From Mytilus edulis (taxonomy: Eukaryota > Mollusca > Bivalvia > Mytilida > Mytilidae), in contig NC_092354.1 in the NCBI RefSeq assembly GCF_963676685.1, positions 26,754,193 to 26,818,192 of the forward strand: a DNA stretch of 64,000 bases, read 5' to 3'. Shown one piece after another: positions 12,538 to 25,150 of this stretch. Below the pieces are notes generated by a model. It was not told the DNA's origin, made no database searches, and was given only the letters and a program-made list of their open reading frames with translations. Positions within the stretch are counted from its first letter, which is position 1. Each line of letters begins with the position of its first letter. A program made the translations under genes and the position numbers.

Positions 12538-15500
12538 TTGTTTGGTTGGTTGAAATTGTTTCTGTCAGAAGCATTATCAGTCTTCCAATCTGATGTTGAC
12601 TGCTGTAAAAGTTCAGTTAGCTGTGAGTCTAGATCTGAAAATCACAAAACATACATGTACATATATAGATCAGGCTGTTAGCTTTCATATTTTTTCATTT
12701 TCTAATTTTTTGGCCTTCTATGGCTGAATAGATATGCAGTATTGGTCTTGTGCATTGTTAAAGGCCATATGGCATATGAAGACATATAGCTTACATATAA
12801 GTTCTATGTCATTTATTCTAATTGGCAATCATACCACTTTTTTTCATATTTTTCATTTACATGTTTACCACTGACAGGAAATAAAGATGACAACTTTTTT
12901 TTTTTGCCATCCTTGGTGGCCATCTTGAAAATGTAATAGTTGTTGAATGCAAAACATAGGAGCCGCCCTACATATGTACGAATGTACTACATGCAGTGTT
13001 CCAGCTAGGCCGTTTTCAGAGGGCGCGGCGCCCGCCCTTTTCCGAGTGGCGCCCTGTGCCCTTTTTACAGTTTCCAGGGCGCCCTGCCTTTTTTGAAGAT
13101 CGATTGCATATTAATTTGTTCGTATATAATTGATATGTCATGTATTCCTACTACAAATTGAATTAGTATAAAAGTGATTTTTCAATGGGAAAACCAAGAT
13201 AACAAAGACATGTTCAATAAAACTGATGTATGATTATTACTAGAACACACCCGCGAAATCGCGGGCATTCAGAGCGTAGTTTAAAGTATGTAAAGTGTTG
13301 TTGGAAGAATTTTGTAAAATATTGAATGACTGGAGAATTTCAGCAAAAGTATCATAAGTCATAGGTTATTGGGGACAGGAAAATGCTTTTTTTTTATCCC
13401 TCCTCCTTTATTTCCAATATTCCCATTTTTGGTTTTCTATCAATTTCAATATGAACATACATTTAGTATGTTATGAACATTCCGTGGTTGTTGTTTGGTT
13501 ATGTGTTACATATTTGTTTTTCGTTCATTTTTTTGTACATAAATAAGGCCGCTAGTTTTCTGGTTGTTGAAGGTCGTACGGTAACCTACAGTTGTTAATA
13601 TCTGTGTCATATTGGTCTCTTGTGGAGAGTTGTCTCAACATGGCAATCATACCACATCTTCTTATTTTTTGTAATCAATGAATTTTGTAAAAGATTTAAT
13701 GACTGGAGAATTTCAGAAAAGGTATCAAAAGTTCACATGAATATTTTTAGCGCTTATCTGTATATTATGAACATTCATTACTATATAAATATAGTGTATT
13801 TACTTTCAATTCTAAGTTTACTAATCGATTCATAGTGGTCATTGATATTGTATACAGACCCTATCTATTATTAAACTCTGTGACTGCCGTGGATAGTAAA
13901 CTTGAAAATGATAGCAGATAGAATTCTGAAAATACACTTTATTCTTTGTATATGTACAATGATGTATGTTCAAAGTATACAGTTAAACGCAAACCGGAAG
14001 TCTAATCTGACTTAAAATTTCGTCCAATGACGGGACAATATCCGGATGCCTTTTTTCTCGTTTTTCTCCAAAAATAACTCAATCTGAATAATCATATGAA
14101 TGGATGACAAATGGCACTATGCACTGTACCTAAAGGACACAGAGGCGTGTTGATTAATTTATTGTGGAAAGAAGAGAAGCGACACCCAAAATGAGGTCTT
14201 CTCGTTTAATAGTATAGATAAAGGTGATGACGTATATACTTTGTATGTCATGATAACCATATTTTCCAAACAGTTTTAAAAATTAATATATAAGTTAATA
14301 ATATCTTACCAGTATCTTGTTCTTTACATGTATTTAGTTTGACCTGGCTATTTATTGTCACATTCACAAAAACCATCAGCATTGCCTGCATCTATTATCA
14401 TGACAATAGTCCTACAAATGAAAAGTGTTAAACTATAAAATAATTCTTCAATTTTGTATCACAGGAATTGTAGGGTAGTGTAGCATCACTGTGCATTTTT
14501 TTTTTGTTTCTTTTAAAAAGGGCTCTATAATTATAATTCATACATTTATACATACATGTACATCAATGTACATGTAAGGTCCCAAAATTGAACTTTATAA
14601 AAGTTTGCAATGCCTTTTGATTTTTTAGTCGCCATGGCCTACATTCATTGACATTGTATAATAGATCATTAAACAAGATTATTCTTTAGATAAATTTACC
14701 TAGTGTTTCATGTACAGTATGTTGTATGTAAAACATGTTATATGGTCATTTTTATAAATTTTCTGTTTACAAAACTTTGAATTTTTCGAAAAACTAAGGA
14801 TTTTCTTACCCCAGGAGTAGATTACCTTAGCCGTATTTGGCACAACTTTTTGGAATTTTGGATCCTCAATGCTCTTCAAATTTGTATTTATTTGGCTTTT
14901 TAACTATTTTGATCTGAGCGTCACTGATGAGTCTTATGTAGACGAAACGCGCGTCTGGCGTATAAAATTATAATCCTGGTACTTTTGATAACTATTGGAA
15001 TGAGGCTTTACAACCAGGTAATTTTTAATAAACAAAGACCTGAACATGTACAACTTCCATTAAAAACTTAAAATTAAACTAAGGGTAAGAGAATAAAAAC
15101 ATATTGTCCTGCTTAATGTTGAACATGTTGAAATAAATTTTGATTACTATCATGCTTATCAGGCTTATGGTCTATAAATTGTTTTTTAAGCAAAAAATTA
15201 ATATACATGTACATGATGTATATTGTACCCTGGTTAATAGCTTAACAATTTAAATTCTGTCCTTAGCTGACAAGGATATTTTGACCATTCTAATCCTTCC
15301 CCTTTCTTTTTGGTAATTAAATGGTCCCAAGACTCATGCCATATACATTTAATATATAACTGTTGCATAGGTTTATTAATGCGGTTTTATAATTCAAGAC
15401 TGAAATGTGATTTAAATTTTGCGATGTTCAGAAATATCCTGTTTGATTCATATAAAAAATACTCAACATGTGAGTTTTAATTAAATTGCAATTTCAAAAT

Positions 15501-16219
15501 AAAAATGTTTTACATGATTACCCTTTCACATTCTAGCAATAATAAAAACATTACAATAATTTCTCAATTTACAGTATATTATTTGTTTGCACTTGGCTAT
15601 AGGAAATAGATAAGATGTGCTAGAAACAGGTCAGGTGTTAAAGAATATTCACATGCCCTTTTAACTTCAACTCCCTCCGTTCTTTTTTTCATCTGGCTAT
15701 TGTATCAAATGTTGGTCCCCTAATTTCAGATTGACTATATAGTGGGTCTCATTAGGGTCTAAGCGTGATGCGGGATTGCCAATTTTTCGTAAGCGTGACA
15801 GGGGAAAGTCAAATTATTGTGCCGTGAAAACAGGAATTAAGGTCTAGCGGGACAAGGGAAATTATAAAAAATGAGAATTGCTTAGGTGCATAGTATAGCT
15901 GGGATACTGGAATCTAACAAAACAATAAGCGGTGTTCCGGGATCAGAACCCCCACCCCCCCTAATGAAACCCCCTTAAACGGCCTTTATACATGTATAAG
16001 GAACTAATGAAAATTGATTGTTAAGAGTTGTACTTATGAAAATTGATTGTTAAGAGTTGTAAAATGTACCTGATCCTAGTGGAATGACTCGTCCTGTATA
16101 CACCCTGTCACGAAATGATGAAGATCCTTGGTCAGCTTTCAAATTGGCTTGCTGGAAGACGTTGGACGGGATGTTGACATCTTGCTTGACTATGATGTCA
16201 ATGAATTCCATAAAAGTCC
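12538..16219 (-). CDS. Unrecognised minus-strand gene, two exons, partial
   Basis: Exon 16219-16070 has ATG at 16211 and reads MEFIDIIVKQDVNIPSNVFQ, then QANLKADQGSSSFRDRVYTG and RVIPLGS, ending at GGATCAG|GTACAT. Exon 12634-12538 follows TTTTCAG and joins the split codon G|AT in frame: DLDSQLTELLQQSTSDWKTD, then NASDRNNFNQPNK, with donor CAA|GTAACA (phase 2). The first 'exon' could also begin by splicing at 16220 (TACAG). Codon use and composition look like real protein, but no family is recognised. A continuation exon starting in phase 2 was not found. The Helitron at 13240-14218 would lie in the intron. Whether the exons at 6804-8157 belong to the same gene is unresolved, because those lie inside a separate insertion. 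Confidence 0.5.
12640..13239. other. Non-coding, diverged dispersed repeats and a GC-rich patch
   Basis: A diverged copy of the 'ggcaatcataccac' interspersed family lies at about 12740-12845. A GC-rich patch at 13010-13090 holds several GGCGCC-type palindromes, unlike its AT-rich surroundings. It probably marks the end of another repeat that I cannot delimit. Confidence 0.4.
13240..14218 (-). mobile_element. Non-autonomous Helitron, 979 bp
   Basis: Read on the minus strand it starts TCTATACTATTAAACGAG directly after an A and ends CTAG directly before a T. This matches insertion between A and T without target duplication. About 10 bp before the CTAG is a perfect hairpin, CCCGCGA with TCGCGGG around two bases. 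A TC start, a CTRR end, a subterminal 3' hairpin and an AT target are the Helitron hallmarks. No RepHel coding is present. An interspersed repeat copy lies inside at about 13565-13670. Confidence 0.85.
14860..14995 (+). repeat. Dispersed conserved-core repeat (SINE-like)
   Basis: Contains GCGTCACTGATGAGTCTTAT followed by GTAGACGAAACGCGCGTCTG and 'ggcgtataaaattataatcctggtac'. A second copy is at 31700-31885 and a diverged one at 25180-25240. I recall this core as very frequent in mussel sequences. The GACG..CGTC palindrome sits in its centre. Class not determined. Confidence 0.8.
15739..15980. mobile_element. Small inverted-repeat (MITE-like) element
   Basis: The left end 'gggtctcattaggg' pairs with the right end 'cccctaatgaaaccc' as an inverted repeat with one mismatch, about 240 bp apart. 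The interior has 'taagcgtga' twice and no coding. Confidence 0.5.
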
Positions 16220-17358
16220 CTGTACTTCAAGCATATTCTAACATGTCTAAGACGAGATGATATAACAACCATAGGAAAATAAACCACTCCTCGTCTTATA
16301 TAAAACAAGGACTCCTGTTGGAAATTCTACACCATAGTTTTCATCATGTTTATTCACTAAGTTATGATTATTGTCTGGTAATTTATTGTCATGATTGGCA
16401 GATTCTTGCATTGGCAGTAACTATTCTTTTGGGAAATGCTAATTTGGTCTTTAGTGCATTCAGATATCTTAAATAGTTTGTAATATGAAGATGCATAATG
16501 CTGGGATAGCCCAAATACTCCTCCTAGATTATTAAAGTTGCAAACTTCGCTGTAAACTTTGTCTGCCAAGTTCATCACTGGGAGCTGACATGTTGTCCAA
16601 GGGAGATAAGTCAATGGAAGAGCTTAAAAGATGTACTCCCTGGTTTCAGCCAATATTTATTGATTTTTGCACTTGCAGTACAAAAACGTCTTATTTAAAT
16701 TTTTAGACATATCTATTTTACTTTTTTAAATGATTTTATTAGCTATTTTATTACAATTGTATTTATAATTAAATTAAAATCAAAATCAAAATGTGCCAAT
16801 TCGGGACTAAAATCACCATTCTTCCAAGGCAAAAATTAACATGTATTAGTCATTTGCCAAGCTTAATATTTTAATCTATTATAAAAAATACACCATAATT
16901 AAAACTAATATAAGTTGTAAACATATACGGAATGGGTCTTGCAAGTTAGAAGCAAGTAAAAGTCATGTAAATTCATGTATGAAAAATCCAGCCTTTGCGT
17001 CCGTGCTCCTGGCAATGTGCCAAATAGTTTAAATTTTCATTTGTATTGACCAGAACATGGTAAAATAAATGGGTTCCAACTGACATTACTCTAAAAACTC
17101 AACTCCCCCATTTAATATGCATCTGGGTAGTTCTTAAAAGGCATTAAATGTTGGATTTTTCCTTGGTTTTCTAATGAATTTACATAATTATGCAAATGAG
17201 GCTGTTACTAAAAATAGATACAATTCTGGCGAAAATTAAGTAGCCAATTTTTTTTATTTTATGTCAAGGATTGAGATTATATATAAAAATTTGTCAAGTT
17301 GTGATTGTCGATTTGGACGATTTTCTGAATATTGCATGGTTTTCTGGCGGATTGGCTC
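16220..17358. other. Non-coding right interior of the TTAA element
   Basis: No repeat or exon is clearly supported. A minus-strand open frame at 16357-16614 and a short ATG reading MSAPSDELGRQSLQRSLQL near 16591 could mark a first exon of the gene ending at 12538, but nothing confirms it. Confidence 0.35.
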
Positions 17359-20300
17359 TTAATTACAACAGGTAGAATATGATATGACATACACTGTCCC
17401 TTTCATATTCTACTTGTTGTTTTCTGCAAATTACAACAGGTAGAATATGATATAAAACATACAGTGTCTCCATCATATTATTCTTGTTGTTTTCTGCCAA
17501 TTACAACAGGTAGAATATGATTTAAAACATAAAGTGTCCCTATCATATTCTACCTGTTGTTTTATGCCATTTACAACAGGTAGAATATGATATAAAACAT
17601 AAAGTGTCCCTATCATATTCTACCTGTTGTTTTATGCCATTTACAACAGGTAGAATATGATATCAGACATACAGTGTCCCTATCATATTCTACTTGTATC
17701 TTTTTGCCAATTACAACAGGTAGAATATGACATAAGACATACAATGTCCCTATCATATTCTACTTGTTGTTTTCTACCAATTACAACAGGTAGAATATGA
17801 TATAAAACATACAGTGTCCCTTTCATATTCTACTTGTTGTTTTCTGCAAATTACAACAGGTAGAATATGATATAAAACATACAGTGTCTCCATCATATTA
17901 TTCTTGTTGTTTTCTGCCAATTACAACAGGTAGAATATGATTTAAAACATAAAGTGTCCCTATCATATTCTACCTGTTGTTTTATGCCATTTACAACAGG
18001 TAGAATATGATATAAAACATAAAGTGTCCCTATCATATTCTACCTGTTGTTTTATGCCATTTACAACAGGTAGAATATGATATAAGACATACAGTGTCCC
18101 TATCATATTCTACTTGTATTTTTTTGCCAATTACAACAGGTAGAATATGACATAAGACATACAATGTCCCTATCATATTCTACTTGTTGTTTTCTACCAA
18201 TTACAACAGGTAGAATATGATATAAAACATACAGTGTCCCTATCATATTATACTTGTTGTTTTCTGCCAATTGCAACAAGTAGAATATGATATAAGACAT
18301 ACAATGTCCATATGATTTTATACTTGTTGTTTTATGCCAATAGCAACAGGTAGAATATGGTATAAGCTATACAATGTCCCTATCATATTCTACTTGTTGT
18401 TTTCTGCCGATAAGAACAGGTAGAATATGACATAAGACAAACAATGTCCTCATCATACTTTAACTTGTTGTTTTCTGTCAATTACAACAGATGGACAATG
18501 ATATAAGACATACAATGTACCTATCATACTTTGCTTGTGGTTTTCTTATAACTACAACAGGTAGAATATGATATAAGACATACAATGTCCCTATTCTACT
18601 TTTACTTGTTATTTTCTGTCAATAACAACAGGTAGAATATGATATCAGACATGCAGTGTCCCTAAGATACTTTAATTGTTGTTTTCTGCCAATTACAACA
18701 GGTATAATATGAAATAAGACATACAATGTCCCTATCATACTTATACTTGTTGTTTTCTGTCAATAACAACAGGTAGACAATGATATAAGACATACAATGT
18801 CCCTATCATACTTTACTTTTTGTTTTCTGCCAATTACAACAAGTAAAATATGATATAACACACATAGTGTACCTTTCATACTTTGCTTGTTTTTTCTGTT
18901 AATTACAACAGGTAGATTATGATATAAGACATAAAGTGTCCCTTTCATATTCTACTTGTTGTTTTCTGCAAATTACAAGCGGTAGAATATGAAATAAAAC
19001 ATACAGTGTCCCTATCATATTATACCTGTTGTTTTCTCCCAATTACAACAGGTAGAATATGAAATAAAACATACAATGTCCCTATCATATTGTACTTGTT
19101 GTTTTTTGCAAGTTACAACAGGTAGAATATGACATAAGACATTCAATGCCCCTATCATATTCTACTGGTTATTTTCAAAAGGTAGAATATGATATAAGAC
19201 AAACAATGTCCCCATCATACTTTTACTTGTTGTTTTCTGTCAATAAGAACAGATGGACAATAATATAAGACATACAATGTCCCTATCATATTCTACTTGC
19301 TGTTTTCTGCCAATTACAAGAGGTAGAATATGATATAAGACATTCAATGTCCCTATCATACTTTTACTTGTTATTTTCTGTCAATAACAACAGGTAGACT
19401 ATGATATAAGACATACAGTGTCCATACCATACTTAACTTGTTGTTTTCTGACACTTACAACAGGAAGAATATGATATAAGACATAAAATGTCCCTATCAT
19501 ACTTTCCTTGTTGTTTTCTGCCAATTACAACAAGTAAAATATGATATAACACATATAGTGTACCTTTCATACATTGCTTGTTTTTTTCTGTTAATTACAA
19601 CAGGTAGAATATGATGTGACATACAATGTCCCTTTCATATTCTGCTTGTTGTTTTCTGCAAATTACAACAGGTAGAATATGATATAAAACATACCGTGTC
19701 CCTATCATATTATTCTTGTTGTTTTCTGCCAATTACAACAGGTAGAATATGATATAAGACATACAATGTCCCCATCATATTCTACTTGCTGTTTTCTGCC
19801 AATTACAACAGGTAGAATATGTTATAAGACATTCAATATCCCTATCATACTTTTACTAGTTATTTTCTGTCAATAACAACAGGTAGACTATGAAATAAGA
19901 CATACAATGTCCCTATCATATTCTACTTGTCGTTTTCTGCCAATTGCAACAAGTTAAATATGATATAACACATATAGTGTACCTTATATACTTTGCTTGT
20001 TGTTTACTGTTAACTACAACAGGTAGAATATGATATAAGACATACAATGTCCCTATCATAATCTACTTGTTGTTTACTGCCGATTACAACAGGTAGAATA
20101 TGATATAAGACAAACAATGTCCCCATCATACTTTTACTTGTTGTTTTCTGTCAATAACAACAGCTAGACCCTGCTATAAGACATACAGTGTCCCTATCAT
20201 ACTTGACTTGTTGTTTTCTGCTAATTACAACAGGTAGAATATCATATAGGGACATACAATGTTCCTTTCATATTCTACTTGTTGTTTTCTGCCAATTACA

Positions 20301-23300
20301 ACAGGTAGAATATGATATAAAACATACAGTGTTCCTATGATATTATACTTGTTGTTTTCTGCCAATTGCAACAGGTAGAATATGATATAAAACATACAAT
20401 GTCCCTATGATTTTATACTTGTTGTTTTCTGCCAATAACAACAGGTAGAATATGGTATAAGACATACAATGTCCCTATCATATTCTACTTGTTGTTTTCT
20501 GCCGATAACAACAGGTAGAATATGATATAAGACAAACAATGTCCCCATCATACTTTTACTTGTTGTTTTCTGTCAATAACAACAGATGGACAATGATATA
20601 AAACATACAATGTACCTATAATACTTTGCTTGTTGTTTTCTGATAATTACAACAAGTAGAATATGATATGACATACAATGTCCCTATCATTTTATACTTG
20701 TTGTTTTCTGCCAATAACAACAGGTAGAATATGGTATAAGAAATACAATGTCCCTATCATATTCTACTTGTTGTTTTCTGCCGATAACAACAGGTAGAAT
20801 ATGATATAAGACAAACAATGTCCCCATCATACTTTTACTTGTTGTTTTCTGTCAATAACAACAGATGGACAATGATATAAGACATACAATGTCCCTATCA
20901 TACTTTTACTTGTTGTTTTCTGTCAAGAACAACAGGTAGACAATGATATAAGATATACAATGTCCCTATCATACTTTACTTTTTGTTTTCTGCAAATAAC
21001 AAGTAAAATATGATATAAAACATAAAGTGTACATTTCATACTTTGCTTGTTTTTCTCTGTAAATTACAACAGGTAGAATATGATATAAGACATACAGAGT
21101 GCCTTTCATATTCTACTTGTTGTTTTCTGCAAATTACAACAGGTAGAATATGATATAAGACATACAATGTCCTTATCATTTTATACTTGTTGTTTTCTGC
21201 CAAAAACAACAGGTAGAATATGATATAAGACATACAATGTCCCTATCATATTCTACTTGTTGTTTGCTGCCGATTACAACAGGTAGAATATGAAATAAGA
21301 CAAACAATGTCCCCATCATACATTGACTTAATGTTTTCTGTCAATAACAACAGGTAGACAATGATAAAAGACATACAGTGTCCCTATCATACTTAACTTG
21401 TTGTTTTCTGCCAATTAAAAATTGCAAAATATGATTTAAGACATAAAATGTCCCTTTCATATTCTACTTGTTGTTTTCTGCCAATTACAACAGGTAGAAT
21501 ATGATATAAGACATACAATGTCCCTTTCATATTCTACTTGTTGTTTTCTGCCAATTACAACAGATAGAATATGAAATAAAACATACAGTGTCCCTATCAT
21601 ATTATACTTGTTGTGTTCTGCCAATTACATATAGAAAACAACAAGTATAATATGATAGGGACACTGTATATGATATAAGACATACAATGTCCCTATCATA
21701 TTCTACTTGTTGTTTTCTACCAATTACAACAGGTAGAATATGATATAAAACATACAGTGTCCCTATCATATTCTACTTGTTGTTTTCTGCCAATTACAAC
21801 AGGTAGAATATGATAAAAGACATACAGTGTCCCTATCATACTTTATTTGTTGTTTTCTGTCAATAACAACAGGTAGAATATGATATAAAACATACAATGT
21901 CCCTATCATATTCTACTTGTTGTTTTCTGCCAATTACAACAGGTAGAATATGATATAAAACATACAGTGTCCCTATTATATTATACTTGTTGTTTTCTGC
22001 CAATTACAATATGTAGAAGAATATGATATAAAACATACAATGTCCCTATCATACTTAACTTTTTGCTTTCTGCCAATTACACAAGTCAAAATATGATATA
22101 ACACATGTAGTGTACCTGTCATACTTTGCTTGTTGTTTTCTGCGAATTACAACATGTAGAATATGATATAAGACAATCAATGTCCCTATCATATTCTACT
22201 TGTTGTTTTCTGCCAATTACAACAGGTAGAATATGATATAAGACATACAATGTCCCTATCATACTTTTACTTGTGTGATACTTTACTTGTTGTTTTCTGC
22301 CAATTACAACAGGTAGAATATGATATAAGACATACAATGTACTAAGAATACTTTACTTGTTGTTTTCTGTCAATTACAACAAGTAAAATATGATATAACA
22401 CATATAGTGTACCTATCATACTTTACTTGTTGTTTTCTGCCAATTACAATAGGTAGAATATGATATAAGACATACAATGTCCCTATCATATTCTACCTGT
22501 GTTTTTCTGCCAATTACAACAGGTAGAATATGATATAAAACATACAGTGTCCCTATCATATTGTACTTGTTATTTTCTGCTAATTACAACAGGTAGAATA
22601 TGATATAACACATATAGTGTACCTATCATACTTTACTTGTTGTTTTCTGCCAATTACAATAGGTAGAATATGATATAAGACATACAATGTCCCTATCATA
22701 TTCTACCTGTGTTTTTCTGCCAATTACAACAGGTAGAATATGATATAAAACATACAGTGTCCCTATCATATTGTACTTATTGTTTTCTGCTAATTAGAAC
22801 AGGTAGAATATGATATAACACATATAGTGTACCTGTCATACTTTACTTGTTGTTTTCTGCGAATTACAATAGGTAGAATATGATATAAGACATACAATGT
22901 CCCTATCATATTCTACCTGTGTTTTTCTGCCAATTACAACAGGTAGAATATGATATAAAACATACAGTGTCCCTATCATATTGTACTTGTTGTTTTCTGG
23001 TAATTACAACAGGTAGAATATGATATAAAACATACAGTGTCCCTATCATATTGTACTTGTTGTTTTCTGCTAATTACAACAGGAAGAATATGATATAACA
23101 CATATAGTGTACCTGTCATACTTTACTTGTTGTTTTCTGCCAATTACAATAGGTAGAATATGATATAAGACATACAATGTCCCTATCATATTCTACCTGT
23201 GTTTTTCTGCCAATTACAACAGGTAGAATATGATATAAAACATACAGTGTCCCTATCATATTGTACTTGTTGTTTTCTGCCAATTACAACAGGTAGAATA

Positions 23301-23400
23301 TGATATAAGACATACAATTTCCCTATCATACTTTTACTTGTTGTTTCTGTCAATAACAACAGGTAGACAATGATAAAAGACACACAGTGTCCCTATCATT
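17359..23400. repeat. 70-bp palindromic satellite array, right part
   Basis: Same unit as 1-2885. Higher-order structure is visible. A 420-bp block (6 units) starting near 17400 recurs near 17820. Between about 22400 and 23180 the marker 'catatagtgtacct' returns at 22401, 22611, 22821 and 23101, that is at multiples of 70 bp (210, 210, 280). At 21625-21665 a unit fragment is inverted against its neighbour. The array ends at about 23400. Confidence 0.95.
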
Positions 23401-23610
23401 ACAATTAAGTATGGAAATGGCAAATGTGTCAAAGAGACAACAACCCGACCATAGAACTGACAACAGTAGAAGGTCACCATAATTAGGGACTTTTCTATTT
23501 GATTTTCCTCTGAGTTTAGTATTTTTGTGATTATACTTTTTATGTATTCAATGCAGCGAGAAATTCCCGCACCGGGAGGCGTCCCTCATCTGTTGGCTTT
23601 GTTAAGAAAC
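23400..23610 (+). repeat. Mussel-type dispersed repeat fragment
   Basis: Contains 'aatggcaaatgtgtcaaaga', 'caacaacccgaccatagaa', 'cagtagaaggtcacca' and 'gcagcgagaaattcccgcac'. I recognise these from memory as a repeat common in Mytilus sequences. It abuts the end of the palindromic array. Confidence 0.7.
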
Positions 23611-23989
23611 CAATGCTCTAAATCCAATAAGATTTGTTTGCACATGCATATATTGACTACTGCAGAATAATTAATTTATCAAATTGGCATGCATTTAACA
23701 TATTCATTATCTAAAACACTTCCCAACTCTTATTATTTCATTTATCATGCATGTGATGTGTTGCACTTCGACATTGACACATTTGACCTAAATACGACAA
23801 CCAAACATGCTGACTGTTGGAAACTCCTCCCTCTGAAAAATCAGAGTTAAGTCTGTGTCTTTTGGTTTGTTTTTAAACTCATGGTCAAATTAATAAAAAA
23901 AATACTAGATTGCAAAAGGAATGTAGCACTTTTAAAATACACAAGGGGACTCAATAAACAATGTTTGCATCTGTCTCTGTAGTACTTGT

Positions 23990-24435
23990 ATCTTCCATAA
24001 TCTCTTCAAAGTTCTAATCTTGTGTCCGACCTTATCTAGATTGCAATATCCAATTAGTTCGCCACTATGCTTATCGTACACTAAGTCAGATTTTACTTTG
24101 ATTTCGTCGAAAAGAAGTCCTACATGATTCTTCCACGAATCAACTTTACTCCACATTTTTTTTTTCGAAGCCTCATTTTTTTTATTCTTTCACTAAATCT
24201 GGCAAAAATCTATTGTCACTTTTAGTATATTGCGAATAATCGAACAATGCCCTTCAACTCGGAAGAGTGATGAAACCAGAATCCCTTAAAGCCTAGTATG
24301 TTGCACTTGATTTGTGCTGCAAGAATAGACACCATACCCTTCAATGACTTTACATTACTGCTTATTTGTTGTTCTGCCCAGAAAAGGCGATGATAGGAAT
24401 TTGCATTAGAAAAAGAGTTGCATTATTTCAGTTGT
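23990..24435 (-). pseudogene. P-element/THAP9-like transposase, decayed
   Basis: Reading the minus strand across frames gives, in order, a piece with SYHRLFWAEQQ, then WCLFLQHKSSATY, ALRDSGFITLPS, RALFDYSQYTKSDNRFLPD, and finally GLLFDEIKVKSDLVYDKHSG with ELIGYCNLD. This order matches the central RNase H-like region of P-element/THAP9-family transposases: the FW..QQ segment, the SAY..LR..G...LPS..TL.DY segment, and the FDE(I/M)K segment with the first catalytic Asp. At least three in-frame stops and one frame change break it, so it cannot make a transposase. The N-terminal THAP domain and the C-terminal part are not visible. Confidence 0.8.
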
Positions 24436-24439
24436 ACTT

Positions 24440-25150
24440 GCTGCCATTGTATCTTTCATTTTAAGTGTCTAACATAAGTCTTAACTAACACCTCTACTAA
24501 TAACCTCAAATTGAAACTGCGCTGTGTTTTGTCAATTTCACTCTGTAGGGTTGTTTCTAGGGTGATGTACAGAAGCAGTAAGCCAATTTATATTATGATA
24601 TAATGAATACCCGTTTTCATTTTACAGGCATGTATGTAATTTTAATTAATACATTTTCATCGGTAGAAGCAGCTCCGCCATTAATGAATATATGAATACA
24701 TAATGAGGTCCTTACGGAGGTAAGTTTTGAATCCAACTGGATAATCATAAGTGTTCGAAGAGTTTCCTAAGAAATCAAAGGGTTATAAGAGATGTCTATG
24801 TAATCAAATATGTTGATACACCAGTGAAACTTCAAATGGAAATGTATTGACAAGTATTTTTTGTACAAAGCCAACAGCAAGGTAACATGCTTGCCTTTTA
24901 ATAATTTATTGGAGAGAGAAAATATATCATTAACATAACCCCTGAACAAGCAGCTGATCGTGCAAAAACTCTCATCACATGATGTAAACAACACTAGGAG
25001 CATTGTTGTATCCATTAGTAAAGAAGAAAGAGCTAATTCATGATTCTAAGCTTCAAAGATACAATTTCAGAAAAAGATATTTATAGAAATAACAGTAATC
25101 TGAAGTTTTGTATACCTTTCTTCTTCAACCATTCAAATTTATGTAAGTAC
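24440..25150. other. Non-coding sequence
   Basis: No supported exon or clear repeat. The open frame at 24767-25015 has no recognisable protein features. Confidence 0.4.

Larger units (their letters stand above)
14219..16069. other. Non-coding with short dispersed repeats
   Basis: Holds the conserved-core repeat at 14860-14995, a small inverted-repeat element at 15739-15980 and a tandem duplication of about 26 bp at 16010-16061 ('gaaaattgattgttaagag' twice). No supported exon was found; a frame at 14311-14402 with splice-like flanks contains a stop. Confidence 0.45.
2886..17358. mobile_element. 14.5-kb element with 26-bp inverted ends and TTAA target duplication
   Basis: The left end (GAGCCAATCTGCCAGAAAAC, then CATGCA) matches the reverse complement of the right end at 25 of 26 positions. 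TTAA lies directly outside both ends, at 2882-2885 and 17359-17362. Removing the element with one TTAA restores the satellite sequence ctgTTAAttacaacagg, so it inserted into the array. TTAA duplications are typical of piggyBac-type elements, but the GAGCC terminus is not the usual piggyBac end and no piggyBac transposase is visible. Later insertions (fold-back 4632-11891, Helitron 13240-14218) enlarge it, so the original element was about 6 kb. The superfamily is unassigned. Confidence 0.75.

Noticed and set aside
12478-12681. 67-codon plus-strand frame
   Set aside because: It is antisense to the minus-strand exon 12634-12538, which has acceptor, donor and phase support.
14311-14402. Possible minus-strand exon with splice-like flanks between the two exons of the unknown gene
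   Set aside because: All three frames contain a stop before the donor, and the flanking exons already join in phase without it.
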